DNA from: JASEGV01 sp037443545
GTDB lineage: Bacteria; Bacteroidota; Ignavibacteria; UBA10030; BY39
NCBI GenBank assembly: GCA_037443545.1
Contig: JBBIOD010000081.1
Span: forward strand, 1-8,187
DNA length: 8,187 bases
Reading direction: 5' to 3'
Notes under the pieces: generated by a model
What the model was told of the DNA's origin: nothing
Database searches by the model: none
What the model saw: only the letters and a program-made list of their open reading frames with translations
Shown: piece after piece, positions 1 to 6,630 of the stretch
Layout of the letters: the number at the start of each line of letters is the position of its first letter
Position numbering within the stretch: the first letter of the stretch is position 1
Program-made: the position numbers and the translations under genes

Positions 1-525
1 CGAACTGACTGCCACGCCGGGCAAGTTTATTCCTTTATTCGAGTATAACTCGCCACCGTCGACGACTTTGCACGTTATATTACTCCCTTTTACATTAACT
101 ACCCTCAGTTCTATATAACCATCGTCTATTAAAATTCTATCACCTTTTTTTACATCTCGCGGTAGGTTCAAATAAGTTGTTGGGATTTTTAGCTCCGACC
201 TTTTATCTGAATAGAAATCAGTATGGGTTGTGATAATAATTTTTTCGTTTTTCTTAATTACGATTGGTTCTGTGTTCAGTTTCCCTATTCTGATTTTCGG
301 TCCTTGTAAATCCTGAATAATCGCTATATTCTTGCCGGTAATTTCTCTGGCTTTTCGGATGTTTTGGATATAATTTAAATGCTCGTTATGTGTACCGTGC
401 GAAAAATTCAAGCGCGCAACATCCATCCCCGCCTTTATCAGTTGCACGATTTTATTAACCGTTGCAACAGATGGACCGATAGTGCATACGATTTTGGTTT
501 TGCCATTGTGTTGAATTTTAGCCAA
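1..525 (-). CDS. pyk: Pyruvate kinase, N-terminal part (cut by window start)
   Basis: Pyruvate kinase converts phosphoenolpyruvate and ADP to pyruvate and ATP in the cytosol, the last step of glycolysis. The 175 visible residues cover the first part of the TIM barrel and most of the B (lid) domain. Motifs seen are KTKIVCTIGPS (residues 9-19), GMDVARLNFSHG (33-44, with the substrate-binding Arg38 and the metal-site residues Asn40 and Ser42), DLQGPKIR (72-79), the B-domain DDGYIEL, and NKGINLPGV near the cut end. About 300 residues, including the catalytic Lys and Thr and the C domain, lie outside. The start is TTG at 525, because the only nearby ATGs are out of frame and the next residues, AKIQHNGKTK, lead directly into the family N-terminus. 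It overlaps the upstream sirtuin stop by 8 nt and has no clear Shine-Dalgarno, so translational coupling is likely. Residues Leu73, Gln74 and Lys77 sit where potassium-dependent enzymes carry Thr, Lys and Glu, which suggests a potassium-independent enzyme. Confidence 0.96.
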   Translation of the reverse strand, partial: MAKIQHNGKTKIVCTIGPSVATVNKIVQLIKAGMDVARLNFSHGTHNEHLNYIQNIRKAREITGKNIAIIQDLQGPKIRIGKLNTEPIVIKKNEKIIITTHTDFYSDKRSELKIPTTYLNLPRDVKKGDRILIDDGYIELRVVNVKGSNITCKVVDGGELYSNKGINLPGVAVSS

Positions 526-1246
526 TCTTTTTAACCATTTGAGGTAAAAACACGCCCGACTTGCCTGCTAAAAATTCATCAGCAATTTCTGTAATAGGTG
601 TGGGGTCGGGATTGATTTCTACGATATAAGCTCCGTTCCGTTTTGCTAAATATGGTAACGAGGCAGCCGGATAAACAATACCCGAAGTTCCGACAGAAAA
701 AAAAATATCTGCCGAAAGCGCAGCCCTTTCAGCTCCGTTCCACTGGTCTTCGGGCAGCATTTCGCCGAACCATACGACACCCGGACGGATAATTCCGGCG
801 CACACATCACATTTCGGAATTTCAGTTTTTGATAAAATCATTTCATCCGAAAAATCTTTCTTACATTCCATACAATAGTTGTGTTGTATGTTTCCGTGCA
901 ACTCGAATATATTTTTACTCCCTGCCCGTCGATGCAGATTGTCGACGTTTTGTGTAATGACTGCGCACGATTTGTATACTTTTTCAAACTCAACAATTGC
1001 ATAATGACCCGGGTTGGGCTGAACGTTTGCGATAATTTGCTTCCGGTATTTGTACCATTCCCAAACAAGTTCTGGATTTTTTAAAAACGCATCGAAGTTG
1101 GCAAGCTCTTCGGGCTTAAATTTTTTCCAAAGTCCTTCCTCGCCGCGAAAAGTTGGCACTCCGCTCTCTGCCGAAATTCCGGCTCCGGTAAAAAACACTA
1201 CCGATTCGGCTGATTTTAATTTTTGAATTAATTTTTCTGAAAACAT
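518..1246 (-). CDS. cobB: NAD-dependent protein deacylase, Sir2 family class III
   Basis: Sirtuins remove acyl groups from lysine side chains, consuming NAD+ and releasing nicotinamide and O-acyl-ADP-ribose. The 242 residues form one complete catalytic core. The NAD-binding GAGISAESGVPTFRG is at 21-35, QNVDNLHRRAG at 99-109, and the catalytic His117 lies in FELHGN. A zinc ribbon is formed by Cys125, Cys128, Cys146 and Cys149, and GTSGIVYPA (186-194) closes the Rossmann fold. Tyr65 and Arg68 in WEWYKYRK match the Tyr/Arg pair that lets class III sirtuins (SIRT5, CobB) bind succinyl- or malonyl-lysine, so acidic acyl groups are plausible substrates besides acetyl. The ATG at 1246 lies 10 nt after the acylase stop and lacks an obvious Shine-Dalgarno, so translation probably depends on coupling. 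The gene lies between glycolytic genes in one operon, making metabolic enzymes reasonable targets (inference). Family assignment is certain; acyl preference is not. Confidence 0.97.
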   Translation of the reverse strand: MFSEKLIQKLKSAESVVFFTGAGISAESGVPTFRGEEGLWKKFKPEELANFDAFLKNPELVWEWYKYRKQIIANVQPNPGHYAIVEFEKVYKSCAVITQNVDNLHRRAGSKNIFELHGNIQHNYCMECKKDFSDEMILSKTEIPKCDVCAGIIRPGVVWFGEMLPEDQWNGAERAALSADIFFSVGTSGIVYPAASLPYLAKRNGAYIVEINPDPTPITEIADEFLAGKSGVFLPQMVKKIG

Positions 1247-1256
1247 TATTACTGAT

Positions 1257-3710
1257 TTATTTTTGCGGAGCTAACTCCAATTTTTTCCAACCCGAATTTT
1301 CAATTTCATTTCTATCCATCGAAACATATTTGTAATCGCCGTTTAACCATAACAACGTTTGGTCGGAATAATGCTTGTGGAGCGGTTGCCCTGATTGTCC
1401 CGTCGTTAATACGCTAAACCTTCTCAAAGGTTTTGCTAAATCCACAATTTGGCGGGTTGAAGGTCCAACAACATTTTTAAATGAACGATTGAAATTGAAC
1501 TCGCCGTTGTTTATTGTGGTTGCAGAGCCACCAACCGGAAAAGGGCCTATATTAAAAACTTTATCGAGTGGTTTTCGCGTGCCGAACAGATGCTCAAAAG
1601 TAACCGGATGCAAAACACCCCACTGCCAATTTTTTATTTCCGGATCTATATCATTTCGAAGCTGCTCGAGAGCATCGGATAAACTTTTTTTGATTATATC
1701 CGATTTAGTTTCTATCGCTTCCGTGTTCACATTGTCGAACCAACTTGACGTATCAGCCGTTAATAATTTATCAACGACAATAATAGGCACGGCAGAAAAA
1801 AAAGTGTAATCATTTAAAATTTCTTTCCCCATCTCATCTTCGAAAATGTTGTGTATTAGTTTTACGAAGAACATATTAAAAATCGTTGAGGCAACATCGG
1901 TTGGCGAGTGTTTGAAATCCCAATTGCTCAAATACTCGAGAGCCGATTTTGTATCTGAATCCGTTGCGGGATGTTCTTTGAATGAATCCGTGATAAGTTT
2001 TGTAAGTTTACGGGTGTGAGGCGAAATATAATCCAATTGCATTCTTTTAAAATCTTCTGCCGAAAATAAATTAACCTCGCTTAAAAGATCGTTTATTCTT
2101 TCGATACGCGAAGGTGGCATATAGAGGTTTGAAATAAAGTAGGGAGTGTTATCGGCAATCTTATTATTTGCAGTCGCAATAAATTGTTCGGGCGGATTCC
2201 AAAGTTTTGGTAGTTGGTCGAAGCTGACAAAGCCTTTCCATTCATACTCTTTCGACCAGCCGGGCAACGGAAACGTAGGGTTGAAATTTCCACGCAGCGG
2301 AATTTTTGCCGCAGTCCAATAGCCAATGTTCCCTTCAACATCCGAGTAAATTACATTTTGTCCCGGAACGGCAAAATGTTTCAGAGCATTTTCAAACTCT
2401 TCTTTGTTGCTTGCTTTGTTGATTAGGTAAAAAGCATAAGATTCCTGGCTGACTTCGAATCCGCACCAACGCATTGCGACTAATTTATTTTGTGGATTTG
2501 CCTTTGTTAGCAGGGCTGGATGGAGATCGCTAATTATCGGACCGTGGTGAGTTTCGCGAATCGTAAATTCTAAACTGTCGTCCTTTCCAATATATATTAC
2601 TTCCTCACGACTTTTAATCGGGATTAATTTTTTTTCGTAATTGTAAAGGTTTGGATTAGCGGAATCGGTAGTAACGATGTAGAAATCGGTTTCGTCAATC
2701 ATAGCATTAGTTAAACCCCAAGCGATTCGATTATTGCTGCCTATAACTATAAACGGCGTTCCTGGAATTGCACAACCGGCTACATTCCAACCGTTGATAG
2801 AGAGATGCATTTCGTACCACTTTGACGGTGCCGGTAAACCGAGATGCGGATCGTTAGCCAATATCGGTTTGCCGCTTGTCGATTTTGCAGCCGAAATTAC
2901 CCACCCATTACTTCCTGTCGCCGAACCATTTATGCCAAAATAATTTCGATACTGTTGTACGAGTTGTTTAAAACCTGAAATGTTTGGAATGTCAAATTGA
3001 TTGCGTGAAGTATTCCGTAAAACTTTTCTATCCTGCAACTTTCCCTTAACAATCGTCGGTGCAGTGGCGGGATATACCGGAAGTAATTCCTTTGCTTTTT
3101 CGTATCCGAATTTATCCGTCAGTTCCCCCATCGTCAAATCGAGCCACCAAGCCAAGTTTAAATCCCAAGCCATTAAGCGCGTGAGCAATAAACTATGTTC
3201 GACTTTCCATAATTCAGGTTCGTATCCTAAAATATCAAACTCGATAGGAAAATTACTTTGATTCTCCAGAATGAAAGCATTTACACCGTCGGAATAGGCT
3301 TTTAAAGCCGAGCCTACTTCAGGCGGCAACTCGGTTTCGATTTTCGAGATTATTTCAGTCAGGTTCAAAGTTCGAAAAAGTCGGTCGAAACCTGTTGCCG
3401 AATTACCTAAAACTTCGGCTAAACGTCCTTCTCCGGCTCGTCTCGAAATATCCATCTGCCATAAACGGTCTTGTGCTTGAACATATCCTGCTGCAAACAT
3501 CAAGTCGTATTCCTCGCTGGCAAAGATATGTGGTACACCAAACTCATCGCGGAAAATGGTAACTTCGCCTTTTATTCCTTTAACATTTATTTTACCCTCG
3601 TATTCCGGAAACGATTTGGTAACTAAATATTTTAGAAAAAAAATAAAAGCGATTAGTATAATAATTGAACTGCCTAAAATCCCTAATGTGATTTTTAGCG
3701 GCTTCGTCAT
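1257..3710 (-). CDS. Penicillin acylase family (S45) Ntn hydrolase, membrane-anchored
   Basis: This is an amide-cleaving N-terminal-nucleophile hydrolase, made as a precursor that cuts itself into alpha and beta chains. The 817 residues start with a short cytoplasmic stretch and one hydrophobic segment at about 7-30, with no lipobox and no clear signal-peptidase site, so an inner-membrane anchor with the enzyme outside is likely. The alpha chain holds RDEFGVPHIFA (54-64) and GYVQAQDRLWQMD (75-87). The autocleavage site is Gly266-Ser267 in TGSNGW; Ser267 becomes the nucleophile and beta-chain residue 1. Next come LANDPHLGL (284-292), IGSNNRIAWGLTNA (323-336), HHGPI (388-392), the oxyanion Asn452 in PGQNVIYSDVEGN, and the C-terminal GQSGQPLHKHYSDQ. 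Length and motif order are normal for the family, and nothing looks broken. Substrate cannot be read from sequence: family members cleave beta-lactam side chains, acyl-homoserine lactones or other N-acyl compounds. Its ATG follows the aldolase TAA without a gap. Confidence 0.94.
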   Translation of the reverse strand: MTKPLKITLGILGSSIIILIAFIFFLKYLVTKSFPEYEGKINVKGIKGEVTIFRDEFGVPHIFASEEYDLMFAAGYVQAQDRLWQMDISRRAGEGRLAEVLGNSATGFDRLFRTLNLTEIISKIETELPPEVGSALKAYSDGVNAFILENQSNFPIEFDILGYEPELWKVEHSLLLTRLMAWDLNLAWWLDLTMGELTDKFGYEKAKELLPVYPATAPTIVKGKLQDRKVLRNTSRNQFDIPNISGFKQLVQQYRNYFGINGSATGSNGWVISAAKSTSGKPILANDPHLGLPAPSKWYEMHLSINGWNVAGCAIPGTPFIVIGSNNRIAWGLTNAMIDETDFYIVTTDSANPNLYNYEKKLIPIKSREEVIYIGKDDSLEFTIRETHHGPIISDLHPALLTKANPQNKLVAMRWCGFEVSQESYAFYLINKASNKEEFENALKHFAVPGQNVIYSDVEGNIGYWTAAKIPLRGNFNPTFPLPGWSKEYEWKGFVSFDQLPKLWNPPEQFIATANNKIADNTPYFISNLYMPPSRIERINDLLSEVNLFSAEDFKRMQLDYISPHTRKLTKLITDSFKEHPATDSDTKSALEYLSNWDFKHSPTDVASTIFNMFFVKLIHNIFEDEMGKEILNDYTFFSAVPIIVVDKLLTADTSSWFDNVNTEAIETKSDIIKKSLSDALEQLRNDIDPEIKNWQWGVLHPVTFEHLFGTRKPLDKVFNIGPFPVGGSATTINNGEFNFNRSFKNVVGPSTRQIVDLAKPLRRFSVLTTGQSGQPLHKHYSDQTLLWLNGDYKYVSMDRNEIENSGWKKLELAPQK

Positions 3711-4766
3711 TTATGCTATTGTAACATCTTTAGATAGATAGACATCTTGTATTGCATTTAGAATTTTTACCCCCTCGGCCATCGGTCTCTGGAAAGCTTT
3801 CCTACCGGATATCAAGCCCATACCGCCAGCCCGTTTATTGATAACAGCAGTACGAACAGCTTCTGCAAAATCGTTTTGGCCCGATGCGCCACCTGAATTT
3901 ATCAAACCAATTCTTCCCATATATCCGTTAGCAACCTGATATCTTGTTAAATCAATCGGGTGGTCTGAGCATAATTCGGTATACATTTTTTTGTGAGACT
4001 TTGAAAATTTAAGAGCCGTAAATCCACAATTGTTCTCAGGCATTTTTTGCTTGATGATATCGGCTTCGATTGTAGCTCCTAAGTGGTCGGCTTGACCTGT
4101 TAAGTCGGCAGCTAAATGATAATCCTTTTCGCTAGTATTAAAAGCGGGATTACGTAAATAGCACCATAGTATTGTTGCCATTCCCATCTCGTGAGCTTGA
4201 TGGAACATTTCGGATACTTCTTGAATTTGCCTTGTTGATTCGGGCGAGCCGAAGTAAATAGTTGCACCTACGGCAACTGCACCCATATCGTAGGCTTGTC
4301 TGATATTGGCGAAGATTATCTGGTCGTGTTTGGTTGGATAAGTGAGTAGTTCGTTGTGATTGAATTTTAAGATGAACGGAATTTTGTGGGCGTATTTACG
4401 AGCGACGATTCCGAGCACACCGAGTGTAGAAGCGACCGCATTGCAGCCCCCTTCGATGCCAAGTTTAACTATGTTTTCAGGATCGAAATAAATCGGGTTG
4501 GGTGCAAACGAGGCTCCGGCTGTGTGTTCGATTCCCTGATCAACAGGCAAAATAGATAGAAAACCGGTTCCAGTCAATCTTCCGTTACTGAACAATGTTT
4601 GCAAACTTCGAAGTGTTGCAACCGAACGGTCGGAATCGGCAAATATTTTATCTACAAAATTGGGCGATGGCAGGTGAAGCATCTCTTTTGGAATACCTGT
4701 ACTTTTATGTGCGAGTAAACTTTCGGCTTCGTTTCCTAATAGTTTTTCAATATCTTGTATAGTCAT
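3711..4766 (-). CDS. fbaB: Class I fructose-bisphosphate aldolase (DhnA/FbaB type)
   Basis: The enzyme splits fructose 1,6-bisphosphate into dihydroxyacetone phosphate and glyceraldehyde 3-phosphate through a Schiff base, and can run in reverse for gluconeogenesis. The 351 residues match the length of the E. coli FbaB type. Motifs include LPVDQGIEH (73-81), LKFNHNELL (133-141), GQADHLGATIEADIIKQK (224-241, with Lys239 the likely Schiff-base lysine of this family), the phosphate-binding SGGASG (291-296), and GLISGRKAFQRP (317-328). The metal-binding signature of class II aldolases is absent. The ATG at 4766 is preceded by AGAGAGG at good spacing, supporting this start. It is the first gene of a leftward operon that also carries an acylase, a sirtuin and pyruvate kinase, so two glycolytic steps are co-expressed. 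The related DeoC/LsrF families share the fold, but the motif set points clearly to the FbaB branch. Confidence 0.95.
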   Translation of the reverse strand: MTIQDIEKLLGNEAESLLAHKSTGIPKEMLHLPSPNFVDKIFADSDRSVATLRSLQTLFSNGRLTGTGFLSILPVDQGIEHTAGASFAPNPIYFDPENIVKLGIEGGCNAVASTLGVLGIVARKYAHKIPFILKFNHNELLTYPTKHDQIIFANIRQAYDMGAVAVGATIYFGSPESTRQIQEVSEMFHQAHEMGMATILWCYLRNPAFNTSEKDYHLAADLTGQADHLGATIEADIIKQKMPENNCGFTALKFSKSHKKMYTELCSDHPIDLTRYQVANGYMGRIGLINSGGASGQNDFAEAVRTAVINKRAGGMGLISGRKAFQRPMAEGVKILNAIQDVYLSKDVTIA

Positions 4767-4774
4767 AATTACAA

Positions 4775-4781
4775 CCTCTCT
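4775..4781 (-). promoter_or_regulatory. Ribosome binding site of the aldolase gene
   Basis: On the minus strand this reads AGAGAGG and ends 8 nt before the ATG at 4766. It is the only clear Shine-Dalgarno in the leftward operon; the three downstream genes abut or overlap and appear to lack one. Confidence 0.75.
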
Positions 4782-4788
4782 AAAATTT

Positions 4789-4817
4789 ATTATACATTAA
4801 TTGTTTAAATATATAAA
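4789..4817 (-). promoter_or_regulatory. Predicted sigma-70-like promoter of the leftward operon
   Basis: The minus strand holds a perfect TATAAT (4789-4794). Seventeen bases upstream is TTTATA (4812-4817), which matches the -35 consensus at four of six positions. Transcription would begin near 4782, giving a leader of roughly 16 nt that starts at the Shine-Dalgarno. The region is very AT-rich, so chance matches are easy, and the housekeeping consensus of this organism is not known from the window. Confidence 0.4.
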
Positions 4818-4843
4818 AAATAAGCTGAATAAAAAATATATCA

Positions 4844-4872
4844 TTGCATTTACTTAACAAATTTATTATAAT
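4844..4872 (+). promoter_or_regulatory. Predicted sigma-70-like promoter of the smpB-tyrS-arginine decarboxylase unit
   Basis: TTGCAT (4844-4849), a 17-nt spacer and a perfect TATAAT (4867-4872) form a near-consensus promoter. The expected transcription start is about 4879-4880, only a few bases before the likely smpB start. The -10 box nearly touches the GGAG at 4874-4877, so a transcript from here would exclude that Shine-Dalgarno. Either this promoter is fortuitous, or smpB is translated from a very short leader. Confidence 0.45.
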
Positions 4873-4873
4873 T

Positions 4874-4877
4874 GGAG
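4874..4877 (+). promoter_or_regulatory. Ribosome binding site that decides the smpB start
   Basis: GGAG ends 8 nt before an in-frame TTG at 4886, the same spacing as in the arginine decarboxylase and pilin-like genes of this window. The in-frame ATG at 4895 would be 17 nt away, too far. This supports TTG at 4886 unless transcription starts downstream of the site. Confidence 0.55.
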
Positions 4878-4885
4878 CGTTAAAA

Positions 4886-5356
4886 TTGAACAAGATGGCA
4901 TCTGAAACAAGCGAAGAAAAAGTTTTAATACACAACAGAAAAGCCCGGCACGATTACTATATTATTGAAACTTATGAGGTCGGAATTGTGCTCAAAGGAA
5001 CTGAAGTTAAATCGCTGCGTCTTGGAAATGCTAATTTGTTAGACAGTTTTGCAAAAATTAAAGGAGGCGAAGTATGGCTTGAGAACATGCATATTAGCCC
5101 ATTTGACAAAGAAAGCCGTAACAATCACGACCCGAAACGCGATCGGAAACTTCTGCTCAATAAGGGTGAAATTAGGCGCCTCAATAGCAAACTTAATGAA
5201 GAAGGAACTACTTTGGTTCCGATCCAAGTTTATCTAAAAAACAACAGAATAAAAATTGAGTTAGCGCTTGCCCGCGGTAAAAAAATGTTCGACAAACGGG
5301 AAGCAATCGCAAAGCGTGAAGTCGAACGCGAAGTAAAAAGAAAATACGGTATTTAG
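4886..5356 (+). CDS. smpB: SsrA-binding protein SmpB
   Basis: SmpB binds the tRNA-like domain of tmRNA and delivers it to ribosomes stalled without a stop codon, so that nascent peptides are tagged for degradation. From TTG 4886 the protein is about 156 residues, the usual family size. Visible signatures are NRKARHDYYIIETYEVG near the N-terminus, then LKGTEVKSLR, DSFAKIKGGEVWLENMHI, HDPKRDRKLLL, the RNA-binding ALARGKKMFDKRE, and a very basic C-terminal tail ending KREVEREVKRKYG that enters the mRNA channel. The frame stays open upstream to a TTG at 4844, but those residues are hydrophobic, not family-like, and have no Shine-Dalgarno. ATG 4895, giving 153 residues, is the main alternative start. 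tmRNA itself was not found in this window. The gene heads a unit with tyrS, which begins 34 nt downstream, tying two translation functions together. Confidence 0.95.
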   Translation: MNKMASETSEEKVLIHNRKARHDYYIIETYEVGIVLKGTEVKSLRLGNANLLDSFAKIKGGEVWLENMHISPFDKESRNNHDPKRDRKLLLNKGEIRRLNSKLNEEGTTLVPIQVYLKNNRIKIELALARGKKMFDKREAIAKREVEREVKRKYGI

Positions 5357-5390
5357 ATATTATAAATTAATCAAGAGAAAAAATTAAGAA

Positions 5391-6602
5391 TTGTTTCCTT
5401 CCTTAAACGAACAGATGGACATCATAAAACGGGGAGTCTTTGAGATAATTCCCGAAGATGCTATTGTCGCCAAAATCGAGAAGTCCATTAAAACCAAAAG
5501 CCCGTTAAAAATTAAACTTGGCTGCGACCCAAGCCGTCCCGATTTACATTTGGGGCATTCTGTTGTTTTGCGTAAACTACGCCACTTTCAAGATTTAGGA
5601 CACGAAGCGATTTTAATTGTGGGCGACTTTACCGGAATGATTGGCGACCCTTCGGGCAAAAGTAAAACTCGTCCACCGCTAACACTGGAAGATACACGCA
5701 AAAACGGTCAAAGTTATTTTGAACAAGCGACAAAAATTCTTTCAACAAAAAATATCAAAATGCTTTATAACTCAGAATGGTTAGCAAGTATGACCTTTGC
5801 AGACGTAATAGCGCTCACGAGTAAATATACCGTTGCGAGAATGTTGGAGAGGGACGATTTTGAAAAAAGGTACCGAGATGGCGAGCCAATCAGCCTTCAC
5901 GAATTTTTGTACCCATTAGCACAAGCGATGGATTCAGTGGCGATTAAAGCCGATGTTGAATTAGGTGGCACAGATCAAAAATTCAACCTCTTAGTTGGCA
6001 GAGATATACAAAAAGAATTCGGACTCGACCCTCAAGTAGCAGTTATGCTGCCCATACTTACCGGAACTGACGGCGTGGAAAAAATGAGCAAATCGTTAGA
6101 TAATTATATCGGTATAGCCGATTCGCCCAAAGAAATTTATGGTAAAACTCTCTCTATACCGGATAAGCTTATTTACGACTACTTTTTGTTAACTACAGAT
6201 ATAGAGACTGCTGATTTAAATAAAATCAAAGAACGGGTTATAACCAATCCACGCGAAGCAAAAAGATTTTTAGCTCGCACACTCGTTTCTCTCTATTGGT
6301 CGGATGTTGATGCCCTTAAATCTGAAGAAGAATTCGATAGAATATTTGTGCAGAAAGAAATTCCGGATACCATCGATGAATTTGTTCTTGAATCAACCGA
6401 AAAAGAAATAAATATAATACAGATATTAACTGATACAAAACTTGCTACATCAAAATCAGACGCACGCCGCCTTGTTGAACAGGGGGGGGTAAGTATCGAT
6501 GGAAACCGGATAACAGATGTAAACCAGATGATACCGCTTGCAAGTAATATGATTATGAAGGTCGGCAAAAGAAGATTTTTAAAAATAGTAACTGAAAAAT
6601 AA
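5391..6602 (+). CDS. tyrS: Tyrosyl-tRNA synthetase, type 2
   Basis: This class I aminoacyl-tRNA synthetase charges tRNA-Tyr with tyrosine in the cytosol. The 403 residues hold a Rossmann catalytic domain with the HIGH-type motif HLGH at 53-56, GDFTGMIGDPSGKSKTRPPL (78-97), the tyrosine-binding Tyr174, Gln178 and Asp181 in EFLYPLAQAMD, ELGGTDQKFNLLVGR (190-204), and KMSKS at 231-235. An anticodon-binding region follows, then a C-terminal S4 RNA-binding domain at about 347-403. The closest pattern known to me is the Thermus-like type 2 branch rather than the Bacillus/E. coli TyrS branch. The TTG start at 5391 is kept because FPSLNEQ precedes IIKRG as in relatives; ATG 5415 is the alternative, and neither has a strong Shine-Dalgarno. 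A run of eight G at 6482-6489 lies inside the S4 domain with the frame intact. It is probably co-transcribed with smpB and the decarboxylase gene. Confidence 0.96.
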   Translation: MFPSLNEQMDIIKRGVFEIIPEDAIVAKIEKSIKTKSPLKIKLGCDPSRPDLHLGHSVVLRKLRHFQDLGHEAILIVGDFTGMIGDPSGKSKTRPPLTLEDTRKNGQSYFEQATKILSTKNIKMLYNSEWLASMTFADVIALTSKYTVARMLERDDFEKRYRDGEPISLHEFLYPLAQAMDSVAIKADVELGGTDQKFNLLVGRDIQKEFGLDPQVAVMLPILTGTDGVEKMSKSLDNYIGIADSPKEIYGKTLSIPDKLIYDYFLLTTDIETADLNKIKERVITNPREAKRFLARTLVSLYWSDVDALKSEEEFDRIFVQKEIPDTIDEFVLESTEKEINIIQILTDTKLATSKSDARRLVEQGGVSIDGNRITDVNQMIPLASNMIMKVGKRRFLKIVTEK

Positions 6603-6618
6603 ATGATCAATAATAAAT

Positions 6619-6622
6619 GGAG
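6619..6622 (+). promoter_or_regulatory. Ribosome binding site that decides the decarboxylase start
   Basis: GGAG ends 8 nt before the TTG at 6631. All nearby ATGs (6603, 6617, 6623, 6635) are in other frames, so this site fixes the TTG start of the arginine decarboxylase. Confidence 0.75.
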
Positions 6623-6630
6623 ATGATAAA

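Noticed and set aside
1375..1809. 144-residue plus-strand frame inside the acylase gene
   Set aside because: It lies wholly antisense to a well-supported gene and has no protein family features.
2093..2341. 82-residue minus-strand frame inside the acylase gene
   Set aside because: It is an alternate frame of the acylase coding sequence, and the acylase motifs are continuous through this region.
4844..4885. Extended SmpB N-terminus from TTG 4844
   Set aside because: The extra 14 residues are hydrophobic and unlike the family, there is no ribosome site, and the codons overlap the best promoter match.
6293..6610. 105-residue minus-strand frame antisense to the tyrS 3' end
   Set aside because: It is the shadow of the tyrS coding sequence; the hydrophobic start arises from antisense reading of Lys/Asn-rich codons.
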